A stretch of 64,000 nt of DNA from Rattus norvegicus (taxonomy: Eukaryota > Chordata > Mammalia > Rodentia > Muridae): the NCBI RefSeq assembly GCF_036323735.1, contig NC_086027.1, positions 84,951,662 through 85,015,661 of the forward strand, in the 5' to 3' direction. Position 1 is the first letter of the stretch. Every line of letters begins with the position of its first letter. Both the position numbers and the translations under genes were made by a program. Of this stretch, positions 1 to 11,313 are shown one piece after another. The notes below the pieces were generated by a model. It did no database searches. It was not told the origin of the DNA and saw only the letters and a program-made list of their open reading frames with translations.

Positions 1-198
1 TCAAGGAATGACAGTTAATGCAGTTATTTCCCAGAACCTGGGAAATAAGTTGACACAGGGATCCCATTTCTAAGAGATGCTCTGGAGTCAGAAGGTCGCA
101 CTTGGGCTACCTTGACTTACACGCATCAGCACAACTGCGTGTTGACTCTAGTCTGTGAAGGATAGCCCATTCTGTCTATCATTTTTAATTAAATTTAT

Positions 199-338
199 TT
201 GTGTGTATGTGTGTATATGTGTGTATATGTGTGTGTATGTGTGTATGTGTGTATGTGTGTGTATGTGTGTATGTGTGTGTATGTGTGTATGTGTGTATGT
301 GTATGTGTATGTGTGTGTATGTGTATGTGTGTGTGTGT
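199..338. repeat. TG/TATG microsatellite
   Basis: About 140 bp of GTGT interspersed with TATG units. It directly abuts the 3' end of an antisense B4-class SINE, whose natural tail is CA-rich, so the array probably grew from that tail. Open frames through it are low-complexity Tyr/Val/Cys or Thr/His strings and are not genes. Confidence 0.97.
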
Positions 339-589
339 AGGCAGAGGCCAAACTTGAGTCCACATGTTTTATGAGACAGTTTATCTCACTGGGTCCTGGG
401 GCTTGTTGATTTGATTAAACTAGCTGACCAGTGAGCTCCAGGGATCCTCCTGTCTTCAACTCCCCAGTTCTGGGATTATAAATTCATGCCACATACCTGG
501 CTTTTTCCATGGATGTGGGGAATCAAACTCAGGTCCTCAGGCTGTGTAGCAAGTATGCTACTCATTGACGGAGCCTTCTCCCCACCCCT
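339..589 (-). mobile_element. B4-class SINE, antisense
   Basis: Read on the plus strand it shows the antisense B1-derived half (gagacagtttatctcactgg, then tcctcctgtcttcaactccc and ctgggattata). The antisense tRNA/ID-like head follows (caaactcaggtcctcaggct up to ccttctccccaccc). This order, CA-rich tail, B1-like middle, ID-like head, is typical of rodent B4-class dimeric SINEs. It is diverged and therefore old within rodents. I cannot separate B4, B4A and ID_B1 subfamilies by eye. Confidence 0.85.
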
Positions 590-1403
590 TTTTCCATTCT
601 TTCTGCACATGGCATGGCTCTACAAATCTTTCATTAGCTCAGAGGGCTGAGCACACATTCCAAGTTTGGAAGCTGACAGAGTGAGTGGAGATAGCGAATG
701 GATGGTCCCTCCTGAGTGTTCTCCTTTGAGGAAACTGAATTCTTCTTTTAATAAATTTGCTTTGGGTTGAAATGCCACTAACTACTGGAATTACTCGAAT
801 AGTCTTCCTAAGCACTTGTCTGTCTTCCAGCAGAGAATTCTTCATCCTAAATTGGCTCGAAGTTTACCCTTGGTGGAAGGTTTCTCCTTGGCATCTGGAT
901 TGCTCCTTGCCGTGGGGGACTGCCCCAAGCATGGTAGGATTCTCGGTGGTGCTGCAGCCTCCTACTGCATTTAATCATAAAGGACACCTTGATTTTTACC
1001 CAACTCTCTTAACTAGTTTGCATTTTCCCTCCTGCGTGCCTTCAGGCACGATAAGAGCAACGGGCCCCAGCAATGGCCAAAAGGCTTCATTTGAAAGGAT
1101 GTCCCTAATCTATCACAGCTGTGACATGTGACACTCTAAATTAAGAAGCCTGGGCTTTGGCTGTTCCCAAATGAACAGGCCACGTGCTGACCTTATGATC
1201 AGACACTTTGGGGTCGCTGTGGGTCAAGGGGCATCTGTTTGTCATTTCCTGTCAGAACAGCACTGTTTTCAGAAATGGCCAGGGAACATACAAGAATTGG
1301 GGAGGGGGGCAACTCTTTCTCAGTTGTTTGGGAAGTTGGTAGGTTTTGGGACAGGAGTCTAGGAAAAGGAAGTGACTAGCACCGAAGTGAGACGTAAGAT
1401 TCC
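590..1403. other. unique sequence, nothing recognised
   Basis: No recognisable repeat, RNA gene or convincing coding signal. A 124-residue open frame (757-1131) has no motif I recognise and looks like chance. Confidence 0.5.
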
Positions 1404-1540
1404 AGGCTGGTCTGTTGCTCAGTTGGTTTAGTGCTTCCTTCACCCATGAAAGGCTGTGCTCAACCCTCAGTGCTGCGTCCCCTGGCCACAGTGATACTCG
1501 CTGTGATGCTAGCATTTGGGAGGCAGAGGCAGAGAGGTTG
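1404..1540 (+). mobile_element. ID_B1/B4-class SINE fragment
   Basis: An ID-like head is visible (gttgctcagttggtttagtg), followed by a degraded B box-like segment (gctcaaccctcagtgctg). A B1-like piece then reads gcatttgggaggcagaggca. The order matches a sense ID_B1 dimer truncated at its 3' end. Confidence 0.7.
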
Positions 1541-1689
1541 CCATTCACTCCCTCCTCATGATAAATCTCTTGTGTAAGATCTGTTGCGCAGTGTCATCTC
1601 TGTGGCATTCCTTGGTCCCAGTTGATTTGCCAAGGTCCTCTTCCACTGTCAAAACCCTGACAGGGACACCTTATCTTTAAAAAAATAAA

Positions 1690-1766
1690 AGTCTCAGCAT
1701 TTGAGAGGCTGAGGTCAGACAGTTGTGGCTCGGAGGCCAATAGAAAACCAAGCCAAACCAACGAAT
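1690..1766 (+). mobile_element. possible B1 fragment
   Basis: The segment reads tctcagcatttgagaggctg, then a ggaggccaat motif and an AACCAAGCCAAACCAAC-like tail, in the order expected of a sense B1. Internal sequence is missing. The call rests on short diverged blocks. Confidence 0.4.
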
Positions 1767-2278
1767 GAAGATACCCAAGTTGGCATGTGGTTCTGGGACC
1801 AAGCTGGGGAGAAGCCCGGGGTTTCCTCAGTGTGAACAGAGGACAAAAACAGGAAGTTCACCAGCCAAGTGTAGAACAGGAGGTTGACTGCATCCTCTAG
1901 CATGACAAGCAAGTGAATAGGGAAGCAGAATTTGATGCTTTCATTGGGAAGAACTGCGAGAGACAAGAGGAAGAAGATGAACTTATTCCCAGCTTACCCT
2001 TTCTGACAACCCAACATCTTCTAAGGGTTCAGTTGCTAATGTCAGGATAGCCTGGGGTAATTGCTACAACCAGAGCTTAGCGTCTTATATACGGTAGTTA
2101 AAAACGGGGATGTTAATTACCACCACTGTAACAGATGACGCCAGGTGGTTGTATGTTTTGTGTATACCAGCGTGAAGAAGAGAAGTAAATATGAAGTGGG
2201 TTTAGGTCTGCTAGCTCACAGCAGCAGGGAAACCTATCAGATAGGATGCTAATTATCTGGATACTTCTCTCTGCCCTC

Positions 2279-2465
2279 ATATTGGTTTCCCATGCTGCTG
2301 TAACAAACCTAGTTGGCTGGAACACCAGGAAGTCATTCTCTCTTGGGGCTGCAGGTTTGAAGTTTGAAGTCAAGTTGTTGAGGTATAAAGCCACTTCCTT
2401 CTGTGTGCCTTCAGGGTGCAGCCTGTCCCCATGACTTGCCTCTTCAAGACAGGCAGAGTAGGATG
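2279..2465 (-). mobile_element. ancient MaLR-like LTR relic, antisense
   Basis: Plus-strand sequence ttcccatgctgctgtaacaa, followed by ggctggaacaccaggaagtc and ggggctgcaggtttgaagtt, resembles the antisense 3' part of old mammalian MaLR-type LTRs ("...ctgctgtaacaaa...ggcttaaaacaac...cagttctggaggtcagaag"). It is strongly diverged. Family naming is uncertain. Confidence 0.5.
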
Positions 2466-2589
2466 GTGTTGGGGACCGATGGAAGCTTGCGTTAGGGAGC
2501 TGATGTTGAGCAATGTACCCGCCCGGCAGCTTTTTGCTTGTTTATGCTAAAATTCTCCCTCCTCTGTGGAAGAGAAGGTGAATTGAAAG

Positions 2590-2785
2590 GCTTGTGAGTG
2601 GAGATGACAGGGCTTGGTCACAGATTGCACATGGGGGTTGAAGGCCAGAGAGTGGCCAATGATGACTGATTTCTTACTTCAGAGACTGGCAGAGTTACTG
2701 ACAGATGTGAGGAAGTTGGGAAGGTGACCCTTGCTGGGAGGGCAGCTGGTGATCTTAAAGGTGAATTCTAGCATTAGGAGTGTGG
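2590..2785 (-). mobile_element. L2 LINE fragment, antisense
   Basis: The plus strand carries a series resembling antisense L2 (gattgcacatgggggttgaa, a gagtggccaatgatgactga block, then cagagttactgacagatgtg and a gggaggagc-like part). L2 is an ancient mammalian LINE. Divergence is high and ends are approximate. Confidence 0.5.
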
Positions 2786-2836
2786 AAGGCTCCTGCCTTA
2801 CTCATATAGTCACAGCAGCTGACCATTACTGAGTCT

Positions 2837-2837
<1 letters not shown>

Positions 2838-2900
<63 letters not shown>

Positions 2901-2904
2901 CCCC
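2838..2904. repeat. (TC)n microsatellite with C7 end
   Basis: An uninterrupted dinucleotide TC tract of about 60 bp ends in seven C residues. It is a pure pyrimidine run and therefore also a candidate for triplex (H-DNA) formation. It is not adjacent to a recognised SINE. Confidence 0.98.
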
Positions 2905-5900
2905 ATGTTCGTGGGGAGGGGAGGGCTGATTGTGTCATTTTCTGGTTTCTAGATGTCAGCAGTTAAAGAAAAAAAAATCAAAAGGTTCCTTGGAGCCTCT
3001 GTTTGTAATAGGTCTGCAGAGCAATTTCTGTCTACTATTTGTAAATGGTGTGTGTGGCTTTCAGTGGCTTCTTATTGCTGGGGTTGGGAAAATATACAAC
3101 TTCTTCTGCTTATTCAATAATTAGCGGGTAATAAACTCCACCAAAGCTTTTCTGTCATTTCTCAAGTACCAAATGTTTGACTTCTCAAATATCTGTTTCT
3201 CTCAGTCTTTGACTGCTATCCAACCATTTAACTGGTTAATACTAGCACCAAGATAAATACATAGAGACCTTTTAACCCAGAGACTTTGACTGACAGCTTG
3301 AACTAAATCACCGGGCTTCTACCAAAAAGAAAACACAAAGGCAAACCCTTAACAAAGTTAGACACAGACATGTTTTGAAGGTCAGGTAATTTATTTTTTT
3401 GAGGGAAAGAAAGAGCAAAGAATTAAATTTTATTAATTACATGTATATTTTCAGTCCCAGGAATAAATAGCCACCTAGAATTTCTGTACTGAAAGTTCGA
3501 ACAGGATGACATGAAACTTTATAAATCACCAAAGAGGTCTAGACAGTGTGAGTTTTGCAAATTAAAGTTGTTTCTCTCTCCTTCCCGGGACTTTGTGGTT
3601 TGTCGCAAAAATGATTTCCACCACAATGATTTTGCACAGCACCAGTATTTCTGATCAGACACAAACACCTGAAAAAATATATACATGACACTCTCAGTAT
3701 GCATTTAGCCTGGACACCAAAACACTGTCAGGAACCCATGGTCTGTACCTTCTAGCAAAATAGCATTCTGGAGTTATCGTAGAGCTCTGAAGCCATAGTT
3801 CCTGCAAACAGATACACTCCCGCATGCGCCCTTGTGGATGTTTGCACACGTGTGTGGAGTTACAGTGTCTGAAAGAAAAGGTCCAGCAGGAAGGCAGAGG
3901 AGCAGAAAAACAAGAAGCAGAGACCTTCCCAGGGGCAGACAGCATCATCAGTTGAGCTCCTCTTGTCACTTCCTCAGCTCAATATTGAGTTGCTCCAGTG
4001 CTCTCGGGAGAGCACTATATTAATTTAATAGACACTTTTGCTGGAAATATTTCTCCCCCACTCATGCAGATTTTATGTGTCTGCCTCATCATTCCCTCTT
4101 TTCCAAAGTGCAGCATCAGACACGAGGTGGGAGCCCACGCTTGGCAGTATGAAAGTCAGCTAGCAACTGCTATGGCGAACTCTGGGTCCAGAACGGAGAT
4201 GTGTGACCAGGAATAAGGAGGCTACGTTAAAATGGCGTTTCTGTCTTCATCTTCTAGCTTGTTCCCTGGCATTCCCTGAAAAATAAAAAAAGATTCTTAC
4301 TTGCAGTAGTCCGATTAATAGTCCAATTAATGGGGAATTGTTTAGGGTGCTTAAGACCTCACTGGAGAATTCAGAGTGTGCTAGTGTCCTCAAATAGAGT
4401 TTCAAAATGAATTCCCCTCTCTAATGCCTTCTCCAACCCATTAAGTGAATACTAGGCCCTGAGTCATGGCTGAGGCTGATGACCGTTAGGCTTCCTGGTG
4501 TATGCAGATGTTGAGAGACCACTTGGTGGCTAGGGATTTTCAGCCTGGTCACTTACTTCTCTGACCATTATGCTCATAGGTTGTGATAACCCAAGTGTGC
4601 CCAGAGTACAGACAGGATGGAGAATCACCCAAATTAATTCTTAGCTCTGACCCTGCCGCCCACAAACATAAAGGGTGCATCTGAAGTCATTTTCCCATGG
4701 AATAGCAATGGAAAATGTCCTTATTTCTTCCGACTTCTTTCTTTGCCCTTGGTAGATGGCCACAGTTTCTTGCCTTGTAATGGCAGTCTCTATCCATTAG
4801 TGCTGGCTTCCTGCAGTATCTGTTTCCCTGCCTCTGTTACTCTACTCTTTCCATGCTCCCATTTATGCCATCCCATCATGCTCTCCTCTACTTCCCCCTC
4901 CTCCATGGTCAGAATTCACCTTCCGTGTGTCTATTTAGAAGACATTGACATAGGTCATTGACAAAGAGTTAATGGAGCAGAAGCAATAGTTTTAGATTTT
5001 TGTTCACAGGGTCGGGACTTCTCTGGCATTTTATTTTGCAGATTATTAAAAGTCTTTCACCTTAACAGATACTTAGAGAGAAATAGTCTCAAATTGGTCA
5101 CAATAAGCATGGAAAGAAAGCAAGATACCTTGTATATGATCATTGACTGTCTGGTGAGTGATAGATCAGTTTAGCCAGTTGCGGGAAATATGAAAGGGCC
5201 TTCCATCCACTGAGTGAAGGGGGATGTCTTTATCAGACTGTCAACTTTCTACTTCAAGTTGCATGACTTTTCCTGGGATATACAGAGAAATGCCTGTTCG
5301 CTCCAGACAGGAAACCATCAGACCATCCATCCAGATGTAGGCTAGGGAAACTAAGCGTTGATTGGCCTTCCTTGCAAGGGTCTGACTTGAGCAGCTTCGT
5401 CTCTGACAAGCCCCACCCCTGCCACAATCTGGTGATAGGCCACAACATTTACACTGCTGGAGTCTCTCTTCACCTCCCACGTATCCTAGGTACTCCCATG
5501 GCCACATGCATCTGGGGTACAGAAGGAAATTCTAGCTGGGATCTCAGGTGAAGGGCTGCTGACATCCCCCAACCCCCACTTCTATGAGGGAATGGGAGCA
5601 GTCACTGTGAAGGTCTCCTGGGGGGTAATCATAGGTGTCCCATCAAGCAAACCAAACATTGTGTTTCAGGTCATAGATTTGAAACTTCTCAAAACTGGTC
5701 CTTGATAATAAGCTTCCAGGGACTAGTACTAACCTGTTGTTTAAATATTCCTAGAAAACTTTGTATCTGAAGGTCCACAAGAGGAAAGGAGTTAACCATT
5801 ATTGAGCTATTATGGCTTCAATGTTTAATGTATAATTACTTTGTTTAATTGTTTGCAAAATCTATATGGATAAGTATTAGGATTAACAGAAAGCTGGCAT

Positions 5901-6448
5901 AATGAACGCCTGTATTTTGGTGACTTAGCACACAGATTATTATTATTTTTTCTAAACAGACAGTTCAGTTTGGCCTTGGACTATGGTTTCAAGGATGGGG
6001 TGGGTGAATGGGCTGGATCTCCATCTCATCCAGAGATTCAAGGACTCAGGGAGAGAGAAAATATGTCTTTTAGAACACCCAGTCAGAGGGGTGAAGAAAG
6101 AATGGAGAGAAATAGTATAGGAGGTTTGATTGTAGCTTAAAGGTTACACAGTATTGTGTTTGTGTACATTTTACTAATGAGGCTGAGGCTCATAAATACC
6201 CTCATCTTCAAAGATGTTGCTTTGTTAAATAACTCAGAAGACAAAATAAGACATTTGACGGTAAAGGCCTTTGTCATGGGAAGTACATGGTAGGACTTAT
6301 TGTCATTGTGTAGTTAAGGAAGGTACTTGTTCTCTGTCTTTTGAGCAGCCGTGGATCTCTTTAGTAGCCTCTATCTCTGCAATAGGGAACTTCTTGGGTA
6401 ACAGGGTGAGGACTATACTTATATCTGTCTTTTGATCAGGGACAGGTT
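2905..6448. other. 3.5 kb of mostly unique sequence
   Basis: I see no SINE, LTR or microsatellite array. Composition alternates between AT-rich and moderate GC blocks. The open frames are all under about 95 codons, without recognisable motifs. Very diverged old repeats could be present below what can be seen by eye. Confidence 0.5.
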
Positions 6449-6502
6449 TCCTCCTCCTCCTCCTCCTCCTCCTCCTCCTCCTCCTCCTCCTCCTCCTTCT
6501 TC
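6449..6502. repeat. (TCC)n microsatellite
   Basis: About 17 units of TCC/CTC form a pure pyrimidine tract ending in CTTCTTCG. It lies roughly 25 bp upstream of the hAT relic at 6534. Confidence 0.98.
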
Positions 6503-6533
6503 GACATACAGAGTGCTCCAGGACATCCTACAC

Positions 6534-6720
6534 CAGTGATCCTCAAACTTCCTAATGCTGTTTCACACAGTTCCTCATGTTGTGGTAACACCAAACCATC
6601 AAATTATTTTCATTGTTACTTCCTAATTATAATTTTGCTACTGCCATGAATCATAATGTAAATATTTCTAAAGATAGAGGTTTGCCAAATGGGTCACAAT
6701 GCACAGGTTGATGACTGCTG
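6534..6720 (+). mobile_element. URR1-like non-autonomous hAT (Charlie) element
   Basis: The 5' end cagtgatcctcaaacttcct and the 3' end gcacaggttgatgactgctg are degraded inverted repeats of the hAT type. Between them are gttcctcatgttgtggtaac and a ttgctactgccatgaatcat motif, typical of the rodent URR1 family. Flanking 8-mers (tcctacac before, tcctgaaa after) share their first four bases, consistent with a decayed 8-bp target duplication. No transposase is encoded. Confidence 0.85.
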
Positions 6721-6763
6721 TCCTGAAATTCCTGATGAAAATGCCATGGTGATTTTAATTGCC

Positions 6764-6890
6764 ATTTATTGAGCACTGTCCCTTTTACAATGCGAGCAGA
6801 TGTAGATTGTATTATCCCACAACAGCCACATAAAGAAACTGAGACCCGGAGTTATTCTGTAACATGCCTAACAAGAAGGAGGCTGGAGTA
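6764..6890 (-). mobile_element. MIR SINE, antisense
   Basis: Signature pieces of antisense MIR appear in order: atttattgagcactgtccct, a tattatcccacaacag block, then aagaaactgagacccggagt. MIR is an ancient mammalian tRNA-derived SINE. It is diverged, and ends are approximate. Confidence 0.6.
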
Positions 6891-8017
6891 GCCTGCAAAC
6901 TCATGTCTTCATACTTAGTTCTTTCAACACACTGTCATGCTTCTCACCCCACCTCCCTGGAGAACCAGCCCTGTGTTCATAATGGCAACTGGGTAGAGAC
7001 CGGAGGAAGGTCAGAGCAACAGGCTGGAGATGTTGCTAGAGTTCATGTTATCATTTGTTAAGCACAGCCTCTTCTCTCTTCTATTTGGAAAGCTCGACTG
7101 GAAGAGTCTCAGTGGTATGGCAAACCTTTAACTTACAGAATATTTGTTGTGCCTCCGCCTCTATGACACATTCCAAGATATTCTTCAAGTCAGGATTGGG
7201 GGAGTTGAGTAGTATCTCTATAGACAAATGTTGGCTGGGAACCTTCCTAGAGTGGAACTCATTATGTTGGGAAGTGGAAAAGGGTACCATAGCATCTCAT
7301 CCTCCTCAGGCTTCCAGATGGGTTAGGGAAATGGAAAAAAGATCCATAAAAGACAACAATGCAGATTGAGTTTGCCGGGAGCCCAAGGAGCTTTGCCAAT
7401 AATAAGTGTTAGTGGATGGCCGGGAGATAGATAGGTTTTGAGTAGTTGCTGATATCCTGGCCCGAGTCCTGGGTGATTTCATATGTTATCACATCTATCC
7501 TAGAGGAATTCGGCAGTGGGAGTAATTGCTGAGGATTGGGATGGCCAACAAGTCAGAGAGGAGGTAAGGCTTGAACTGGGTTGAATTATGAGGTGATATT
7601 TCTCAACAGTAATGAAAGCTGGCTGGGCTGAAATCCGGAGCATAATTTCTCACTGGCTGGTTGCTCCAGATAGCAATAGCTTCAGTGCCCTTCAGAGTGG
7701 AAGTTTTGTCAGCCAGTGAAGATGTGTGAGGGTGCCTGGCAGGGGAGGAGCCTTCCATTTGCCTTCCATCCATCGCTCTAATTAAGCACACTATGCTTTT
7801 CTTCTTAGCTCTTCCAAGGCTCCAGAGGTTCAGAGACACTACGGTAGCAGCTTCCATGACAGTTTGCGGAGTGGAAATGATACAGGCACGGGAAGGAGCT
7901 CTTTGAAGTCTCTTTTCACGATGGGAATGAGGATGGAGGTAAGGAGTGGGGTTGGGCTGAAACATTGAAGAAAGCGTTTTGAGACAGACATTTCTTTTTT
8001 TAAAAAATCTTTCTTAT
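6891..8017. other. unique sequence, nothing recognised
   Basis: No recognisable repeat or gene. The 120-residue minus-strand frame at 7603-7965 has no motif, signal peptide or repeat that would support it. Confidence 0.45.
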
Positions 8018-8417
8018 TGTGTGTATGATGCATATATGTGATGTTTGTAGGATATGTATGATGTGTATGTGATATGTGTATTGTGATGTATACACATGCA
8101 CGATGTATGTATGTGTGTGGTATGTATGTTTGCTCATGTGTATGCATGTGTACGCTTGCCACTAAGTATATGTGGAGGTCAAGGACACTCTTGAATGTTA
8201 GTCCTTGCCTTCTACTTCTTTGAATCAGGATGTCCCCTATTTATTGTTTGTCATTGTATACAGCAGGCTAGCTTCCCCTTAAGCTTCAGGGGATTGATTC
8301 TCCTGTCTCTCATCTCCTATCTCCACAAAGGAACACTGAGATTACATGTATGTGCTACCATGTTGTCTTTTCCATGGGTTCTGTGCGTTCACACTCAGGT
8401 CTTCATGCTTGCATGGG
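8018..8417 (-). mobile_element. B4-class SINE, antisense, part 1 (interrupted)
   Basis: A GTGTGTATG-rich tail leads into antisense B4 body (gtggaggtcaaggacactct; aggctagcttccccttaagc; gattctcctgtctctcatct; tgagattacatgtatgtgct). It then enters the head (ttcacactcaggtcttcatg) and stops at gcttgcatgg. The expected remaining head is found 410 bp downstream, past an LTR insertion. Confidence 0.75.
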
Positions 8418-8827
8418 TGTCTGGGTTTCGTTTCCTTTTCGGTGACAAACTACAAAGACAAAAATGCAATTTACAGAAGAAAGGGTTTGTTTTAGCTCAC
8501 AATTCCAGGTTCTAGCCCACCATAGCAGTGAAGTCAGGGCAGCAGGAACTTGAAGCAGCTGCTCACATCACACCCACAGCTAAGGGTGGATCATGTGCAC
8601 CCTTATGTTCATGTTCAGCTCACTGTCTCCATTCCTTTGTAGGGCAGGACTCAGACTTAGGGGATGATGCCAGCAGTAATGGTCTGCTGCTTCCCACCTC
8701 AGGTGACACAATCAAGACGATCCCCCACAGGCATGCTCACAGGCCAAACTGATCTGGACTGTCCTTCATGGAGTCTTTCTTCCTGGTTGATTTTATATCA
8801 AGTTGTCCATTAAAGTTCATCATTGCA
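8418..8827 (-). mobile_element. ERVL/MaLR-type LTR, antisense, inserted in a B4
   Basis: It begins with a degraded antisense LTR end (tgtctgggtttcgtttcctt; aagaaagggtttgttttagc). It ends with gttgattttatatcaagttg then cattaaagttcatcattgca, the antisense of the common rodent LTR start tgtggtggttagttttaatt plus gtcaacttg. Flanking gcatgg and gcacagg look like a decayed target duplication of B4 sequence. No internal retroviral region is present. Confidence 0.7.
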
Positions 8828-8873
8828 CAGGACAAGTACTCTACTCTCTGAGCCATTCCTCCAGCCCTCTTCT
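8828..8873 (-). mobile_element. B4-class SINE, antisense, part 2
   Basis: Reads ggacaagtactctactctct then gagccattcctccagccc, the antisense first ~45 bp of a B4/ID-type head. It continues the SINE broken at 8417, showing that the LTR landed inside it. Confidence 0.75.
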
Positions 8874-9339
8874 TACTTGAGCCCTCTTCTGTAGAGGAAC
8901 TCTTGTGCAATGTGTGGAGGTTCACCTGTTAATAAACAGCTGTTGACTTATGAGATTGGGCAGGAAATAGGGAGGTGGGAATTCTGATATAGAGAGAAGA
9001 TTTCTGGGATAGAGTCAGAGACATGGGAAGATTCAACCCGGAACTCTGAGGGGAGGTAATAAACCATGTGACACTCATGGAATAGAGCAAATGGGTAATG
9101 GAATTATGAGCTAGTCAGTGACAGGCCCAAGCTTCTGGCCTAAGCATTTATTCATGGATAATTCAGTCTTAGGGCTGTTATCTGAACTTGGGCCTGGGAG
9201 GAAAGGCCCATGGTTAACCCTTCCCTGTATAATTACTATTGCTTCGTTTCTTCATCAGACTCGAGTTCCCTTACAGCAGAAGGCTCCTGGTCTAGTGTTT
9301 TTCCAGGAGTTAGAGAATAACAGAAAATGTAGATAAATT

Positions 9340-9420
9340 TAAATCACCCATGTGGATTATTGTATTTAGTCCTTAAAATGATGCAAGTACCTTTTCCTGT
9401 TGAAGAAGCTGAGGTCTGAA
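9340..9420 (-). mobile_element. possible MIR fragment, antisense
   Basis: tgtatttagtccttaaaatg, then caagtaccttttcctgttga and gaagctgaggtctgaagaac, match the order of antisense MIR ("taatcctcacaac...cattttacagatgaggaaactgagg"). Strongly diverged. Confidence 0.45.
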
Positions 9421-9494
9421 GAACCTGCTGCTGCTTGAAAGAAGGAAGGGTGAAGGGTTGGGGACATCGATCTTTTCATTTATTTCAAAGTTCT

Positions 9495-10048
9495 TTTGGG
9501 GCAGTTTTATTGAGATATAACTTATACACCTCAAAACTTTCCTATTTATAGTGGGTCAGTTGTTTGTAGCTGTGCAAGCATCAGAGGGATCAGAGGACAT
9601 TTTCACTTGTCCCTTTGGTAACCACTCCCCTGTCCGCTCAACTTGTCCCTTCCTCTCATCCCTACAAAACTGTGAGTTTACTTTCTGCTTGTGGCAATTT
9701 GCTATTTCATGTGAATGGAATTATGAAATATGTAGTTGTCTTCTGTGAATGGGCTTTTTCACTCACCATGGTTTCAGGGTTCACGTGTGTTGTACTGTGT
9801 GTTCCTAGTCATGACTAACTATTCCATGGACGAATCACGTTTTGTTTACTCATTCATCCACCGATGGACATTTGTTTGTATTGTTACCACTCTTTGTATA
9901 TATTATAAAGAAGGGTTTATGAACATATACATGTTTTTGTGTGGGCCTGTGCTTTCATTTCTCTGGGCTACATATGTTAGGGGACTTAGGGGATCTTCTA
10001 GTAGTTTTGTGTTCCAAAGTACCATTGGGCATTTCTACCAACATTGAA
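9495..10048 (+). mobile_element. L1M-type LINE-1 3' fragment
   Basis: Successive blocks follow the 3' part of old mammalian L1M elements: cagttttattgagatataac; gtgaatggaattatgaaata; aactattccatggacgaatc; tcattcatccaccgatggac; a gttccaaagtaccattgggc-type block before ctaccaacattg. About 550 bp are preserved, 5'-truncated, ending where the CA array begins. Divergence indicates an insertion older than the rodent radiation. The segment 9929-9988 is also found inverted at 11253-11313. Confidence 0.85.
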
Positions 10049-10093
10049 ACATGTCTGTGTTAATCCCTTACAAGATAGTTTATATGTTGACTG

Positions 10094-10101
10094 CACACAC
10101 A

Positions 10102-10148
<47 letters not shown>

Positions 10149-10250
10149 CAATTAAATATGCATACACACAGGCACACAAGCAGTGCACACATGCACACAC
10201 ACGTGCAACTACACAGGCACACAGGCGCACAGACACAGACATACACACAT
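10094..10250. repeat. (CA)n microsatellite with CA-rich extension
   Basis: A near-pure CA array spans 10094-10146. Looser CA-rich sequence (cacacaggcacacaag; cacacatgcacacac) continues to about 10250. Open frames through it are Thr/His or Val/Cys strings without meaning. Confidence 0.97.
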
Positions 10251-10413
10251 GTACAATTCATACAGTTTTCAAAAGCTCTAATAAAACCCATTAGAAAGTG
10301 GAGAGTCTTCTAATGAGAAATCTTAAACTTGAACCTCAGGTTCAGAAGTTCAGCCACTTACCAGCTTGAAGACACCAATGGCGCTAAGTGCTGCAGACCT
10401 AATAAAGGAGCTG

Positions 10414-10460
<47 letters not shown>
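10414..10460. repeat. (TG)n microsatellite
   Basis: About 21 uninterrupted TG units followed by TATGTG. It lies 160 bp from the preceding CA-rich array. Confidence 0.98.
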
Positions 10461-10461
<1 letters not shown>

Positions 10462-11208
10462 CACTTTATCACTTTATTCCCTGAGACATCAGGGGAATTT
10501 CTGCTTATTTCTAGCTCCAAGTGGCTGCTAGCAGGACACGTGCAGGTGTGGCAATCACCAAGGATTGTCTATTATTCTGAAAAGCCATTGACATTTGCAG
10601 AAAGACAGCACATAGGAGACACATATATCTATGCATATGTCATGCTGATCTCTTGAAAAGTTATGCATTCTGGGCATCAAGTTTGTTGCCACTTGATTGC
10701 AAGTGACATAAACCTCAAGGCCATTCTTTCAAAATGAAATAGAAAAAGGAAACATAGAGAGTAATTCTTTCTTTTCCTGCTTGCAACACATTGCTGAAAG
10801 AGGCCCAAAAGGTGATTCTGAAGGAGGTGCACTTGAATAAGTCTTGAGGCTTTCTGTCTGGGTGGAAGGCTTTTGCTAAGTGTTTATTCTAAGTGCCCTG
10901 GGAAGATATAAGAGCATAAGCCATGGTCTCTGCCCTCTGGGAGAGTCTATCCTGCGCTGTTAAAGAATAACTCGGTGCTAACCTGTGGGCACATAGGGGT
11001 CAAGAGAAGGCTGAAGTGGTGTGTGCTGGAGTGTGGCTAAGTAAGCTTACCCAGGAAGCGAGGCCGACATTAAAGTCAACTGTGGAACTGAGTTAAGCCA
11101 AAAGATTTCCTATTGTTATTTCAGGCAGGACCAGTGACATCAACAGGGTAAAAGTCTGTAGGTATTAGGGCACCTGGGGACAGATGGGCCATTGATAAAA
11201 TACACGAT
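10461..11208. other. mostly unique; weak L2-like stretch
   Basis: No gene recognised. At about 10875-10960 the order ctaagtgtttattctaagtg, then tctgccctctgggagagtct, faintly recalls antisense L2/MIR3 sequence. This is not secure enough to call separately. Confidence 0.4.
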
Positions 11209-11313
11209 CTATTGATCAGTGGATAAATCAAACAGCCCTCTAATACATGATGTAAGTCTCCTAACATATGTAGCCCAGAGAAATGAAAGCACAGGCCCAC
11301 ACAAAAGACATGT
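11209..11313. other. composite insertion of two locally copied segments
   Basis: 11209-11244 is identical over 36 bp to 12863-12898 in the same orientation. After an 8-bp spacer (acatgatg), 11253-11313 is the reverse complement of 9929-9988 with one substitution and one inserted base. The second piece carries the private mutations of the local L1M copy, so it was copied from that locus rather than inserted independently. The arrangement resembles template-switch repair filler. No other function is apparent. Confidence 0.85.
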
